From positions 68,530,764 to 68,594,763 of the forward strand of contig OU744726.1 of assembly GCA_916613615.1 (NCBI GenBank): 64,000 bases of DNA, written 5' to 3'. Positions 43,683 through 56,500 of the stretch are shown here, piece by piece. Below the pieces are notes generated by a model, which worked only from the letters and a program-made list of their open reading frames with translations, did not search any database and had not been told where the DNA came from. A program made the position numbers and the translations under genes. Within the stretch, counting starts at the first letter, position 1; the number at the start of each line of letters is the position of its first letter. This DNA comes from Steromphala cineraria. Its lineage: Eukaryota; Mollusca; Gastropoda; Trochida; Trochidae.

Positions 43683-43965
43683 AGACTTTGTAAGTAGAAT
43701 TGGTTTTTGCTCGTCAACCGCTCGAAGTTCATGTATATGAAGTACATGAAAGTTGCTTGTCAGCCGCAAAAGACTTTGAAGGTTGATCGGACTTTATACT
43801 GTGGTTTGTCAGCCGCAAGAGACTTAAAAAAATGTAATGAAAACGATTTTGAAAGTAGATGTGATTTGTAATATTACCGAAAACGACTGAGTAGGAAGTA
43901 GAATGGGTTTTTGTAATGTTACCGAAAACGACTAAGTAGACAGTAGAATGGGTTTTGTAATCTTG
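43680..43965. repeat. Short degenerate repeats after gene D
   Basis: GTCAGCCGCNNAAGACTTTG-like copies at about 43671, 43763 and 43808, and two copies of ACCGAAAACGACTNAGTAG with AGTAGAATGGGTTTTTGTAAT around 43877 and 43922. The first copy is the end of the coding sequence itself. Confidence 0.65.
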
Positions 43966-44149
43966 TCAGGTTGAGACTATGTAATGAGTTTCGTAAATGA
44001 ACCGTCAGCAACAAAACGTTTGTAAATAAACTGAGTTTGTCTATGTTTTGATAGCATATGTTGAAAGAGAAACGAGTTTCGATGAGGCTTCTCAGCAGTG
44101 TTTGAAATAAACATCCAAAAACTGCAGATAGGAAAAACTGTGGGCCCAA

Positions 44150-46430
44150 CTACGAAACTGTTGACATACATTATCAGTACTGATTTGACTTATTCTAAAA
44201 TAATAATATTCTTGTTATAAGTATATCATAAATACACAACACTGTTATCAGTTTAGAGTGATAGTTATAGGGAAATATGTCTTACAGCAAGTATTGTTAG
44301 AAAGGAACAGTATCATATAAAAAAACTGTGAGGACCTGAAGATATTGAAAAGTGTGGGCCCTTGTGAATAACTGTCGGTGTCGGGCCTACGGGCCTACGC
44401 TTATTGCAAACACTGCTTCTCAGTCACTACGTATATATACACTATTTGTCAGTAGAACATGTTTCATGAATGTATGTATTTTGTTTCAAGTTGACGTATT
44501 TTTGTTTAACATTGGTCACAGCAAATGTATTTGAAATTGTTACTAAAAGAAAATTCGCAGTATTGTCTTAATGTTCTAACGATTCTGTATTGACTTTCAT
44601 TAAAAAAAGGGCAGTTTGAGTCTTTAGCATTCTTTACAAAGTTTCCCTGTGGAATCAAGTTTAACCCATCACGTGTTATGGTGTGTTAGCGATTTCTTTT
44701 CGGATATCTTAAAGATACGATTATTTCATTTTAAGGCATTGTTTATTGAGATACATCTAGTCACATGTCAAACATCATTTTATTTTTTTAATGAAAAAGA
44801 ATAAAGCAACAATTTTAATACTTAATGGGGGGGGGGGGGGGGGGGGGGTCAGTATCAATAATGGATGATTACACTCAAATGTGTCTCTTATCTAAAGTGA
44901 TACACTTCAAAAGTAATATAAAACATTTCCTAGTGTTTCTATACTATTTACAATTTATTTCCCTGTAACACGTCACAGTAACAGTTTGCACAAATAAAAT
45001 ATTAACTCAATATTTAAAGCCGTCTATGTAAGATGACGACAACAAGATTTACCCTCAATACTATGTACAAAAATGTTGCCTTATTTTAAAAAGGGTAAAC
45101 ACAAAATACTCAAACGCATTTGATTCGACAAGAATATAAATCTGCATAATGACGGCTACGAAAAACGAAAAGAGAAATGTTTTAAACAAAACAAAATACC
45201 AATGAACTATTAAAGCAACAATTTGTTAAAACTTTATCTTAACTTTTTATACAATATACATCCGACATTGTTCAAGTTTACATTGTTTGTTTACAATAGT
45301 GATACATTTCCAATAATTATTTCGTATAATGTTACCATGAATTTAAAATAATAATTTGAGATGTTATGTGACAATGTAAACATAACTCGCTATTGTTTTA
45401 CTGTTAAATCAGATAAGACTGAACAAATTTGAAAGACATTTGATCATTATGACGCCTGTTATCTGATATATTTCATATTTAATTTAATATGTAATAATTA
45501 TCAAAAACGTACCGGAATAGCATTCATTAAATATTTTTATTGTTATAAAATATGATAAAAAACAACTTCAGATGATGGTGAAAGCAACGTGTATAGTTTC
45601 ACTTAAAATGTCGCACAAGCAATGACTCAGAAAACATAATAAACACAAAACGAAGCATAAAACGTATATAAGGCTATAAAGGAATTAAGGTGATCTCACA
45701 AAAATGAAAATGTGACCAATTTCAAGAAAACAGTTTGCAATCATTAAACGGATTAAAACGTACAAGATCCCTGAGTTACACTCGGCGGATCCATCTCGCA
45801 TTGTGTTCCGGCTTGTCTGTGATCCAGACTCTAAAGTAAAAATATTTAATTGATGACCAACCCAGTCTAGAAAAGTATAGCAAGTCTAGATCGCTCATCT
45901 ATAAATCATCCTCTGGGCTCCATTTTGTCATAATACATGAATTGTTTTAAAATATTGTTAACATTGAAAACATTACTTGAGACTAAATGATAGTCTATGT
46001 TCCGGCTAAAATGGCCGCAGTAAGTTTCCACGTGACACCCGTTCATTACACCACTACGGAAAGTCGGTTTGCCTTTTTTGATGGTTAACCTTCTTAGGAA
46101 ATTCTTTTTTGCATTAAACTAAAATCTAAGGGTGAAATTTTAACCAAATAGGTATTTGTAAAGAAACTGTTTTGGTACCTGTGAAAATCCAACCTGAAGT
46201 TCTACCAGCTGGTATATTCATGATTAAGTTAACCAGTGTGCATATTCCACTGTAAAATGAGTCAAACTCATATATGACTATGAGTGTTTTCGTATTTTAT
46301 CGAAAAGTTCTCGTTTCCATGCCAAATTCATTATTTCCTCCCCTTGGAAATGACGTGAGAAAAAAATATGTTTTGCAGATATCTAAAACATAGTTGATTG
46401 ATAATCGTGTAATACCTAAGCTATGATGCA
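44150..46430. other. AT-rich intergenic DNA with a poly(G) run
   Basis: No gene seen. 44827-44848 is an uninterrupted run of 22 G on plus, flanked by AT-rich DNA. Confidence 0.5.
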
Positions 46431-46436
46431 CCAATG

Positions 46437-46442
46437 TTTATT
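46437..46442 (-). terminator. Polyadenylation signal of the EGF receptor gene
   Basis: AATAAA on minus about 40 bases past the stop codon at 46483-46485. Confidence 0.5.
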
Positions 46443-46482
46443 ATCCACATGTATACCAACAAACCTATACAGAGTGACTTAT

Positions 46483-47575
46483 CTAGATGTCTACAGATCT
46501 ATTTCGATACTGAAGGTCATTAGATCTTTCATTATGTATGTCTCTAGCTCTACGTCCAGTTTGTATGTCGCCCCGTCTTCCATCTCTGTGATTGTTGGCC
46601 ATCTTGCCATCTTCCTGTATGTCTGCTGATGGCCTTTGGCGCCTGTCATCAATTTGTATGTCTGTTCTTAGATTCTGCATCGCAGTACCTCGACTCATGT
46701 TCTCATATGTTCTTTGATTTCTTTGATCTGTAAACCTAGGTTGTTCTCTTTCTTCTTGTTCTTCATCGCTATCTTCATCATACCTGCCTCTTCTTGGTAC
46801 ATTGGCATATCTATCTCGATATTCGTCATTATCATGATATCTGTCTCGATATTCGTCATTTCCATGATATCTGTCGCGTATGCGTGCATCGTCATCATGT
46901 TTAACCCCTCTGTAAGCTTCATTATCATGATATCTGGCATCTCCACTTGGTCCATGTTGTGTTACTCTTCTAGGAATATTATACCCTCTTTCTCTCTCTT
47001 CACTGTCTATGTTGCCTCTTCCTCTATGTGGCATGTTATTTCGGTCATCCATTGATCCTTCATTCATTCTTCTCTCAGTCTCTCTATCTGTAGGTCCTCT
47101 TGGCATCGCATCTTCTTCTTCATCTTCTTCTTCCATTTCTCTTCCGGATTTTAAAGGCTTATCAGAGAATCTTTCTCTGAATCCTTCATTCGTCCTTCTC
47201 TCAGTCTCTCTATCTGTCGGTCCTCTTGGCATCGCATATTCTTCTTCATCTTCTTCCTCCTTCTCTCTTCCGGATTGCAAAGGCTTATCAGAGAATCTTT
47301 CTCTGAATCCTTCATTCGTCCTTCTCTCTGTCTCTCTATCTGTAGGAAATCTTGGCATTGCATATTCTGCTATTACGTCCTCCGTTCCGACTCGCCGAGG
47401 CATATCAGAGTGTCTTTCTCTGAATCCTCCATTTATCATTCCTTCACTCTCTCTATCTGCAAACCTTTCTCCCATCTGGATGTCCGTCCTTCTCTCTCTC
47501 CCTAAATAAGGAAGTGCCACATCTCTCTGCGAGTCTGTTAATCCCTTGTCTGACTTCTGTCTACGTCGTCTTCGC
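46483..47575 (-). CDS. Cytoplasmic-tail exon with charged tandem repeats
   Basis: This last exon encodes 364 residues, extremely rich in Arg, Glu and Asp. Three diverged copies of a roughly 45-residue unit are visible: (R)RTNEGFRERFSDKPL, SGRE, an acidic EEEDEEE run, then YAMPRGPTDRETE. Further on, NDEYRDRYHDNDEYRDRY is repeated. No NPxY or YxxL/I motif of the kind used by CED-1/MEGF10 was found, but Y-x-M-P and Y-R-D-R-Y tyrosines recur and could be phosphorylated. It starts with a basic stop-transfer (RRRRRQK) after the TM. Predicted disordered. Confidence 0.85.
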
Positions 47576-50500
47576 CTAAGAAAAACAAATTCTTTACTTT
47601 TTTATTATCTTAGGCACATCCAACAAACCGCATACATGAGTTATACCAATAATGTAAAATATGTTTAGAATAGTTCATATTTCAGGTAAAGAACATCCAG
47701 CGATTCAATAAAAAAACGGAGGCGCGTATTTGCGAATTGTGCTCACCTTTTAATATATTTTGATCATATATTATTCGGAATCAAATTTCCTTATTTTCAA
47801 AGGGAAAATTGAGGGTCAATTCCCCTCGTATCTGTTTATGTTACCGGCAGAAATTATATACTATTGCGACATAAGGTCTCCCTTCACAACGCAACTAAGG
47901 TTAGCAATAAGAAACAGTATGCAACATAAACAATAATGGTACATTATTTCATTTCCCATAGGGTTGAAAGTAAGTGGTGACATATTTTCGATATGAGCAC
48001 ATGTGCACCTTTGTCGAGCAACGATTGTCGTAGCGCGTATAATTACGCCTATGACGTCATCTGTGTGCATCACGTCACTGTCTCCGGCCATCGCAAGGAA
48101 AGCAGGTCATTTCCTTGATATTTCTAAGCGAATAAATTGGAACTGAATCGGTATTAAATAAAATTATTATTATTTTATCCTAAGAAGTGTGTCAAATGTG
48201 TTTTTTTCAAAACTCGTGCAAATTGATGTATAACCCTCGCTCTCGCTATGGAAATACACAAGTTCACATTCGTTTCGTAAAAGCCATATGACACACTTCC
48301 TCGTGTACTTATCTCTATATACGTACCACCAAAGAAAGATAAGGACAGCGACGATGCCGATGACGATCAGGGGAACAATGACTGCAGCTGCAACCACTCC
48401 GGGCTTAGTCTCGCTGATGGCTGAAGTTGCAAATATTATCATCTGAAATATCTCCTTTATTAAATTCAGGACTTCAGAAGTTTACATCAGAAATGTTAGC
48501 CTATTTTGAGCCAATTCGATTTATTTTAATTAAAATTATCACTCGTCGTTTCTGATTTGAGTATTGATCAGTTGGGATCATGTGAGATGGCATTGTATGT
48601 GACCTTTCACCTCTCAAAAGACATGCTGCTAATGCATAAATTATGCCGTTGGCTTTGTAACCTCCTCGCTGATTGCTTGAACACAAACCTGACCTGACAC
48701 GATCGGGGTACGGTTGTTTGCTTGAATTAAGCTGATTAAAATGTCCCTGTTTTTGAGCAGATTCAAATTTAAACATTTTCTCTTTAAGTGCGAGATATAT
48801 GAATCTGACAAAATCCCCATACAAATATCATTATTTCAAAACAGATTTTATAAATCTACACTCTTCATTATTTCCATTAGTAGATTTGATACTAGCTGTT
48901 TACCTTCCATGCACATTTCGCCCGACCAACCAGTGACGCATGCCCCTTTACAAATGCCAGTTACCACATCACATCCGGTTTCACAATTTTCACATAGGTA
49001 GACGCATCCATTTCCATAGTAACCGTCTGGGCATTCTGAAAAACAGCATAGATTTAGTTGATGTTAAAGTGTAGTTGCTTAATCAAGAAGGCAAAGTCGG
49101 CCTTATTACTAATTTCACTTTAATTATCAAAACAAAGTTCAAAGTAATACTTAGTCATCAATTGCATAATTAGTAGTTTGTGTTTGTTATATTCTCATAT
49201 CGTTCTTGTAAAGATCACTTGATTTGATCACAATTTAAAAATCAAATGACAGCTAAATATTCGATTTGAAAGCACCTTTAAATTCAACCTGAAGAGGGCC
49301 CGGGAACCAAGTTGCTTTAAATTGAACAATCAATTATCTTATCTGTTATAAAAATCAATTGTTTACCTCTCTGGCATCTAGGATTCATGTATCCCGTCAT
49401 GCAACGGTCAAGTGGGCAGCTTCCGTTATACATATCACAGGTGACGTTGTGTAGACAGTGGCCACAGGGAAACCGACAGTTAGGACCAAACGTGCCTCTT
49501 CTGCACTCTAGACAAAATACGTAGTTTCATTGTGGTTAAATACAAATCATCTATTAAAGTATTATGATAATAGATAATAAGATACGTGATGCACGTGGTA
49601 TCAATCACAGAACCCTTCGGATTTCCGTCGACAAAAAATCCTGCCCTCGGAATCGACCCTCGGGAAGCCCTCGTAGTTGGTCCTTATCTTATACATGGAC
49701 TATCAGATCTTGCAAATAAAAAATGGAAATAATAGAAAGAGAGTTTTCTTACATTTAGAAAATAAAATGAAATATTTATGTCATAGCCATCCATACATCC
49801 ATACTTTCAATAGAGGCATGGGGTCAAAATTCGAATATTTAGATTTTCTTAAATATCTTAAATTGAACACTTTCGGCAAACTTTTGGTAAAGAAAATTAA
49901 TATTGGTTAACATGATGATGTACCGTACGTTTAAAAAAAAAAAAAGATAATCAGGAAAAAAATCCCTCTGAAATGTGTTCCTGCTGTGCGATGAACCTCA
50001 TCTTTCAGTATGTGATGATGAAATTAGTTGTCTTCATCATAAAAAAATCATAACTTTTGGTGCAATACTAAATTAATGAATCGATCGTAAACGAACACCA
50101 TATTAAATGAGATTTGCACTAAGATTCAAAGTATTGATCCAGCCGATGCTCGCAGGTTTCACCGCAATGCATAGCCATAATGGTGTTGCGGGCTTGCTAC
50201 CTGCAATGATGCTAGCAGCCGCGATATAAGTGAATTAATCTTGAAAGTGGCGTTAAAACCCACATCCCCTCACCTGAAAGTATTGAAACAAACGTTTTGT
50301 AAGCATTTATCGTTCTCAAGCAGAGGTAACCTTCTTTGCTTGTAGAAACCAAACGTACCCAAATCATACCATACGTTGCTAATGGGGAAAAGAGTTCTGA
50401 AAATCTGAGACCAGGTTATGTTTATCAATACCAAAGTGTCTGTAATTCGAACACAAATACGTTAAAGGGGAAAGACATGCTAGAGAGGTGGTTAATCTCG

Positions 50501-53500
50501 CCAATCCTATCAATCTTAGCGACTCAATGTCCAGAGTAAATGCCCAGGGGTCATCAAAGCCATGTTTGACCACTGGTTACTACAATGACCCATTTGTTCT
50601 GGAAGGGTCAAACAAAGCATTCCAAAAAGCAGGGATACCAAGGACAAGTTGATAAAGATGACGTTAATCCTTGAAATGTTGCATTAGTATTGGACAGGTT
50701 GTTCATGGTGGCCGATTTGTGTCACTATTTCTGTACCTATTTTGCACGTGTCCCCCATGTATCCCTCGGAGCACGCCATGCCTAGACAGTGTCCACTTCT
50801 GCTGTCACAAGAGACCCCCCTCTTGCACTGACCACACCTCAGGGAGCAGTTGTGTCCGTAGAACCCTCGTGGGCAGTCTGGAAGTTGTTAAATTGACATA
50901 TGGTTTAAACATATTTATTTCGTGAAAAGATACATGACCTGGATTGGTCAACAAGCTCGTGTGAGCTTATGTGAAGACCGCTCCAACAACCAAAATATAT
51001 ATGCATGATCATGACAGGAGCAACATACAGTAAACATGGTGTCTAAGAATGATTATACAGGTAGTAAACTGGAAATAAATTGATTGGAGATGATGGCTAA
51101 GTGCATTTTTGATATTTTTTTATTGACATATAAATGTAGGTAGTTCTTTGAGCAGGTTATTTCTACCTGGATATAGCGCCATATGAATGTCCCCATTATC
51201 ATAATGCACTGTAAAAATCAAACCCCAATTTTTTTAAAAAGATTTATAAAGAGTGAACAAGAATTGTGTCCCTAGAATCCTTACGGACAATCTGGACATG
51301 GTTTAATCGTCACATTATCATGTACAACCTAACTCATTAACAGTTTTGAAAAGAAAACCACAAAATTATTGAAACAATTGAAATGGACGTAGAAAGGAAA
51401 ATGGTTTACAGTAAAGTTTAAATGATACCTGTTCCGAGAAAAAGAATTCAAGGAGGACGCCATAGGTTCTGAGCTCAAATTCAAAGAATATTTCAACCCA
51501 TATTATTTTACGCACATTACTAATTCAACTGTTTTTAATATGTTTCACAATTTTTTTCAAACATACCCTGGTCGTCTGAATTGTAGGGAATTACACCTAA
51601 AACAATTATTAAAGTTTACTTGATTAAAGGCCTACCCATATCGCAGTGCTGGCCGGCCCAGCCAGACGCGCATCCTTCTGAGCAATTACCGGATGTGATG
51701 TCACAGGTTAGATTATGTGCACAGTGGCCACATTGAAAGCAACCCTCGCCGTAAAACCCCTCGGCACAATCTAAAGATAACGAAAAGATTACAATTAATA
51801 TACAACCCTTTCATTACTTTCAAAATATGCAGCATTAGAAAAGGATTGTTATTTACCTTAAAAACATACTAAAATTGTTATTGCGTAAAATGTGAAAATG
51901 TCAGCCAAAAATAAAGAAAAGACAATATCCATTGATATATAATATAATTTAGTTTTAAGTAGATAATTAAATATTATAAAAAAATGAAATGAAAGCCTAC
52001 TCACAGTCGCACATCTTGCCCAGGGCACCATTTTGACACCCTACAGTACACACACCAGAGATCCTGTCACAGTTCCGGTACTTGCACAGGCCACAGTCCT
52101 TCTCACAGGTGGGACTGTACTTACCCCGGGGACATGCTGGAGTTACACAGGGTAATACACTATCACCGCAATTATTATATATCGCAATGCAATCGTACAA
52201 TACTATTAAAGCAATATTATTGTCTTTCTTCTTAAAATCAAATGTATTCATATACCTTGTTTTATGGCACAGTTTCATGAATATGAGAACTTGATTTTTT
52301 GTTGAGGACTATATGTGTCTACTGTGTTAATCATGAAAGAAGATATATGTCAATATAAACGCCATCACAATTTACTTACAATTTGTATATTTTCAGTATT
52401 TTTTAATCTATGGAAATATCTGAAAGGCTTTTAGTACTTTATAATGTTTGGATAGCATAAAAAAAGTTGCTTGTATAGTTCATTGAATATACATGTGCTG
52501 AATATTGCAATATATCACAAAGGGAAATTTGGCGCGATGCTCGGCCCTAAAAGGTAATCTAAACACTATTGTTTATAAAATTTTCTCATTTCGAAAACAA
52601 GCTGAAAAGTCTCGATATCAATGACCATAAGACTCACTTCACTAGACATACACTACTGTTGATTGCAGGTTTTGGACTGCAGAAAATATTGAAAAAAACT
52701 ATCTTTCTTATTGAACAGTAGACTTGTAATCTCGCCACACTCAACACCTTGAAGAGACACTCCGTGAGTTCATGGGGGTCACACATGACAAACTTCATGT
52801 AAACTGTCATTTGATGGCTGATGTTTATTTTCACTGAAATATTCTATCGTACATTTGCCATTTTGAGATGAATGTTTGACGCGCTTGCCATGTGTGACTA
52901 CGCATTGATGGAGTAAATTGACACACTGGTAATTCATTAAGTTCTACATTTCCGGACGCTGAGACACATAAGCGCTCGCATGTATCAGACATTTCTCTAT
53001 TTCAATAGATTTCTTTTTTATAATACATTTGCAGTTAATACAGAATCAGTTTTATGAGATCCATGCATAAATGTACATCAAACATTGCTCGATAATTGTT
53101 TTCAAATCCGCTAATTGCCGACATATTCCCCAAGCGGAGCCTAACAATAACTCGCTCACCCACTTAATCAAACTAAGCCTGTCATCTATTCCATCAAAGC
53201 GTTTTATTTTTTGAAAACCTATGTGTATTTGTGGTGACTAATGGATCAAGCAAATTGGGCGTAAAGTTTTAGCTTCCCACTTTGTATATGGTATTTAATG
53301 ATAATTGAAAACAGATCAGTCTTGTATATTTTGTATCTGTGTGTTAATGATTTGAACAAAACATAATACATTAATTTATTGTAGCTATTTTCACAACAAT
53401 CATTTCATAAAGCATACACTGTGCAAGTTAAATTTTAAGTCAAATATGAAAATTTTAACTAAGGATTTTAATCTTCTTTATGAGATAGGCAAATTGCATT

Positions 53501-56500
53501 ATTACCTTGACAAAGCGGCCTAACAGTATTTTTGCGACACCCCCAAGCGCATTGCCCAGAGAATTTATCACATGAGTTGATATTCTGGCACTCGCCGCAC
53601 TGCTTGTCACAGTCTCTACCATAGTTTCCTACAACACACTCTGTCAAAAAAATTAGAAACCTTTACTGACATATCTGAAATGTTAATCAACTAGCACCTG
53701 ACTCTTCACTAGTGTGTAAAACAGTTTGGTTAATATTGAGAAGATTATCAGAATCAGGATTTATTTTCTGGGATGACAGTGTTGTCGTATGATGTGTTGA
53801 CATCTTGCCCTGTTTATGAAGTGCTTATGCCTGCACATTTGAAGAGATTTTGTACCGTTTTTCTTTGTTTGTGTATAGGATATGAAAGTTTCGAATTTTC
53901 GATATGGTCAAGAAAGCTTATAGATTCATCCAAGATTGTAAATTCTGCCTTCAAAGAAAGTTCTAATCGCTTTTGTTGAGCAGGCAGGTAATTCAACAAA
54001 TAAAACTATGGTCTACCTCTGGGATCAAGATAAATGCCATTGATATAGTGAACAAAATATTACACTGTTATGTTTGGTATCACGCCATCTCTAAGTATGT
54101 GATTTGAATGTTTGATATTATCCAAACAACTTACCATAGCAAAATGTCCCTGTAAAGTTTTGTGCACATCCACTTTCACAGCGACCCGTTATATGGTGAC
54201 ATGTATGGTTGTTTTGACAAGAACCACACTCATAGTAACATTTATCGCCAAAATATTTGAAGGGGCATTCTGGAAAAAAGAAACAAACACAATTCCAACG
54301 AATTGTTGAACTAGAATTATTATACAGAATAAGAGTTCAAAAACCGTTGGTGTTAGTTTTAGTGCAGTCTGCACTATATCCTTAAAATGCGTTGAAACAA
54401 ACGAGCTCACAATCAGTTTGTTTGTTTAATATGGCTTGAGTAAAACCTAGCATGCTTCAAAACTAAGGGAGACAACTCACTCTTGTTACACTTTGGCGTC
54501 AGATAGCCAGGTGTTTCAAAACTAAGGGAGATAACTCACTCTTGTTTCACTTTGGCGTCATATACCCATGTGTTTCAAAACTAAGGGAGACAACTCACTC
54601 TTGTTACACATAGGCGTCAGATAGCCAGGTTTGCAGCCGAAGTTACATCGTCCATTCCGCGTGTTACACGTGTCGTTTATACAGGTGGAACAAGATGTAC
54701 AATTCCCATTTAGCTGATAGGTCCCGTTGCGGCATTCTGTGGAATAGATCAATTTTCTATACCATTTTACCTGGTGGCCTCGATATGCTGCTCTGTGTTG
54801 GTTAAGAACGCAGCGCAACATACCCAGGACACCAGGATAGATAAAATCTTTTCATTTCAGATCTGCGCTTTTATCCTTAAAAGGACGATTTGAGCGGGGT
54901 ATTTTTTGTGGAAACGAAATTCAGGAGGACTTTCCTGTTTACAATTATATATGATTTTACATGATAATTTCACACTTAATTTCATATATGTTTGTGAGAT
55001 AAGCATTTTAGTTGTTAAAGATTTGACAATTTGACAAAAATAAAGTGTATCGCTCAAAAAATAAAAACATCGTGAAATGAAGCCAATTGAAGCTACGATC
55101 GTGGAATGCATTACTACGACAAAATGCTGTATGAGTTATTTGTAAATATGCTCCTCTTCTATATAAGTAATTATTACTTAATTTTGTTAATGAATAAGCA
55201 CATCACAACACATTTTTTTTCTCGCAATGCTAACCTTTCAAGATGAAAACCGCTCGAGTGGTGCCTTTAAGCATATCCATTCAAACTCCCTATCATATTC
55301 GAGGTTTGGTGGTCTGGGTAAAACACCAGCTTACACCACAATTTCGCAAGTAAATGAATTATCCATTTCTAGAGAGGTATCAACAAACCCCAGAGAACCT
55401 ACTATACCGTTTTGACCAATATCATATTCACGTTAGGAGTACACGTCAAACGAATTATTGTTGCATTAAAGATGCTGTATCATACTTGCAATATTTTTAA
55501 AAGTATTTTTAATGTATTCGTTGTATTTTTAGAAAAGTTTAGCAACCAACCTAGGGAAAATCGGACCAAACTTAATTAAATATGAGATAATTTACCAAAA
55601 TTACGGAAACGGCAGCCAAAATAGAGGCGAATCAAGTGTGGCCATCTCACAACTTCTTTTGTCGCGCACGACTAGATTTTCTTTTCTTTTTCTCCGAATT
55701 AGGTATTCGTTGCTGCCAAAGTTGATACCCATCGAACGCAAATACGCTAGTTGTGACACGGTGTAAATCCGACACGCGTAATGATTACGTCACCGAAAGC
55801 GGGTTCGTTAAATGCTATGCCCTTTCTACAAGGGGTACTGTGCTTTGGATGTCGAAATAAGTATGTTATTGTTGATTAAACAATCTAAATAATATATCAA
55901 AATTTCGACGAAAGATTTTTCTACAAAGTGATGTATTTCTTTTCTCAATAGCTAAATTTCAGCCTGAACCGCATGCAAGTATGAAACAGCATCTTTAAAT
56001 CGACAGTTGCATCGACTTTGGTAATTGACTACCCATTACACTAACTGTTCACACTCCATTTCTTGCATATTTCTTAGTTCTCAAGCCGTTTGTCATGTTC
56101 ATCCATTACAGTACACAGTCCAGTACTTCAGTGTCCAACTATTACTGTACTGTTATCTGTACACCTACATATATATAAGAGTTTTTTGGAAAGTAAAACG
56201 TTATGAAGCTATTGCTGATAACTTTGTAAACGCCAACTTCAGATAAAGTCAGAAGACTTATATACAAAAATCTTCTTTTTTTGTGAGGAAATTATTGCTT
56301 ATTTCGAAGAAAAGATTACTGAAGCACGAAAAAGAATTAATGTCCGCTTTATTATGAAGGTCATCAATGCAACTGTTATCAAAATAGTCACATAAGCAGA
56401 CTTGGAGAAATGAATGTGTTGTTTTTTTCGTTTTGACAAAAAGATTCTTTTACGTCATGACTTCATAAATGATGGCGAAGAGTACTTTTGTCAAGGCATT

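Noticed and set aside
47009..47509. Plus-strand Ser-rich frame opposite the receptor tail
   Set aside because: Antisense shadow of the Arg/Glu repeat exon; no start context or splice support.
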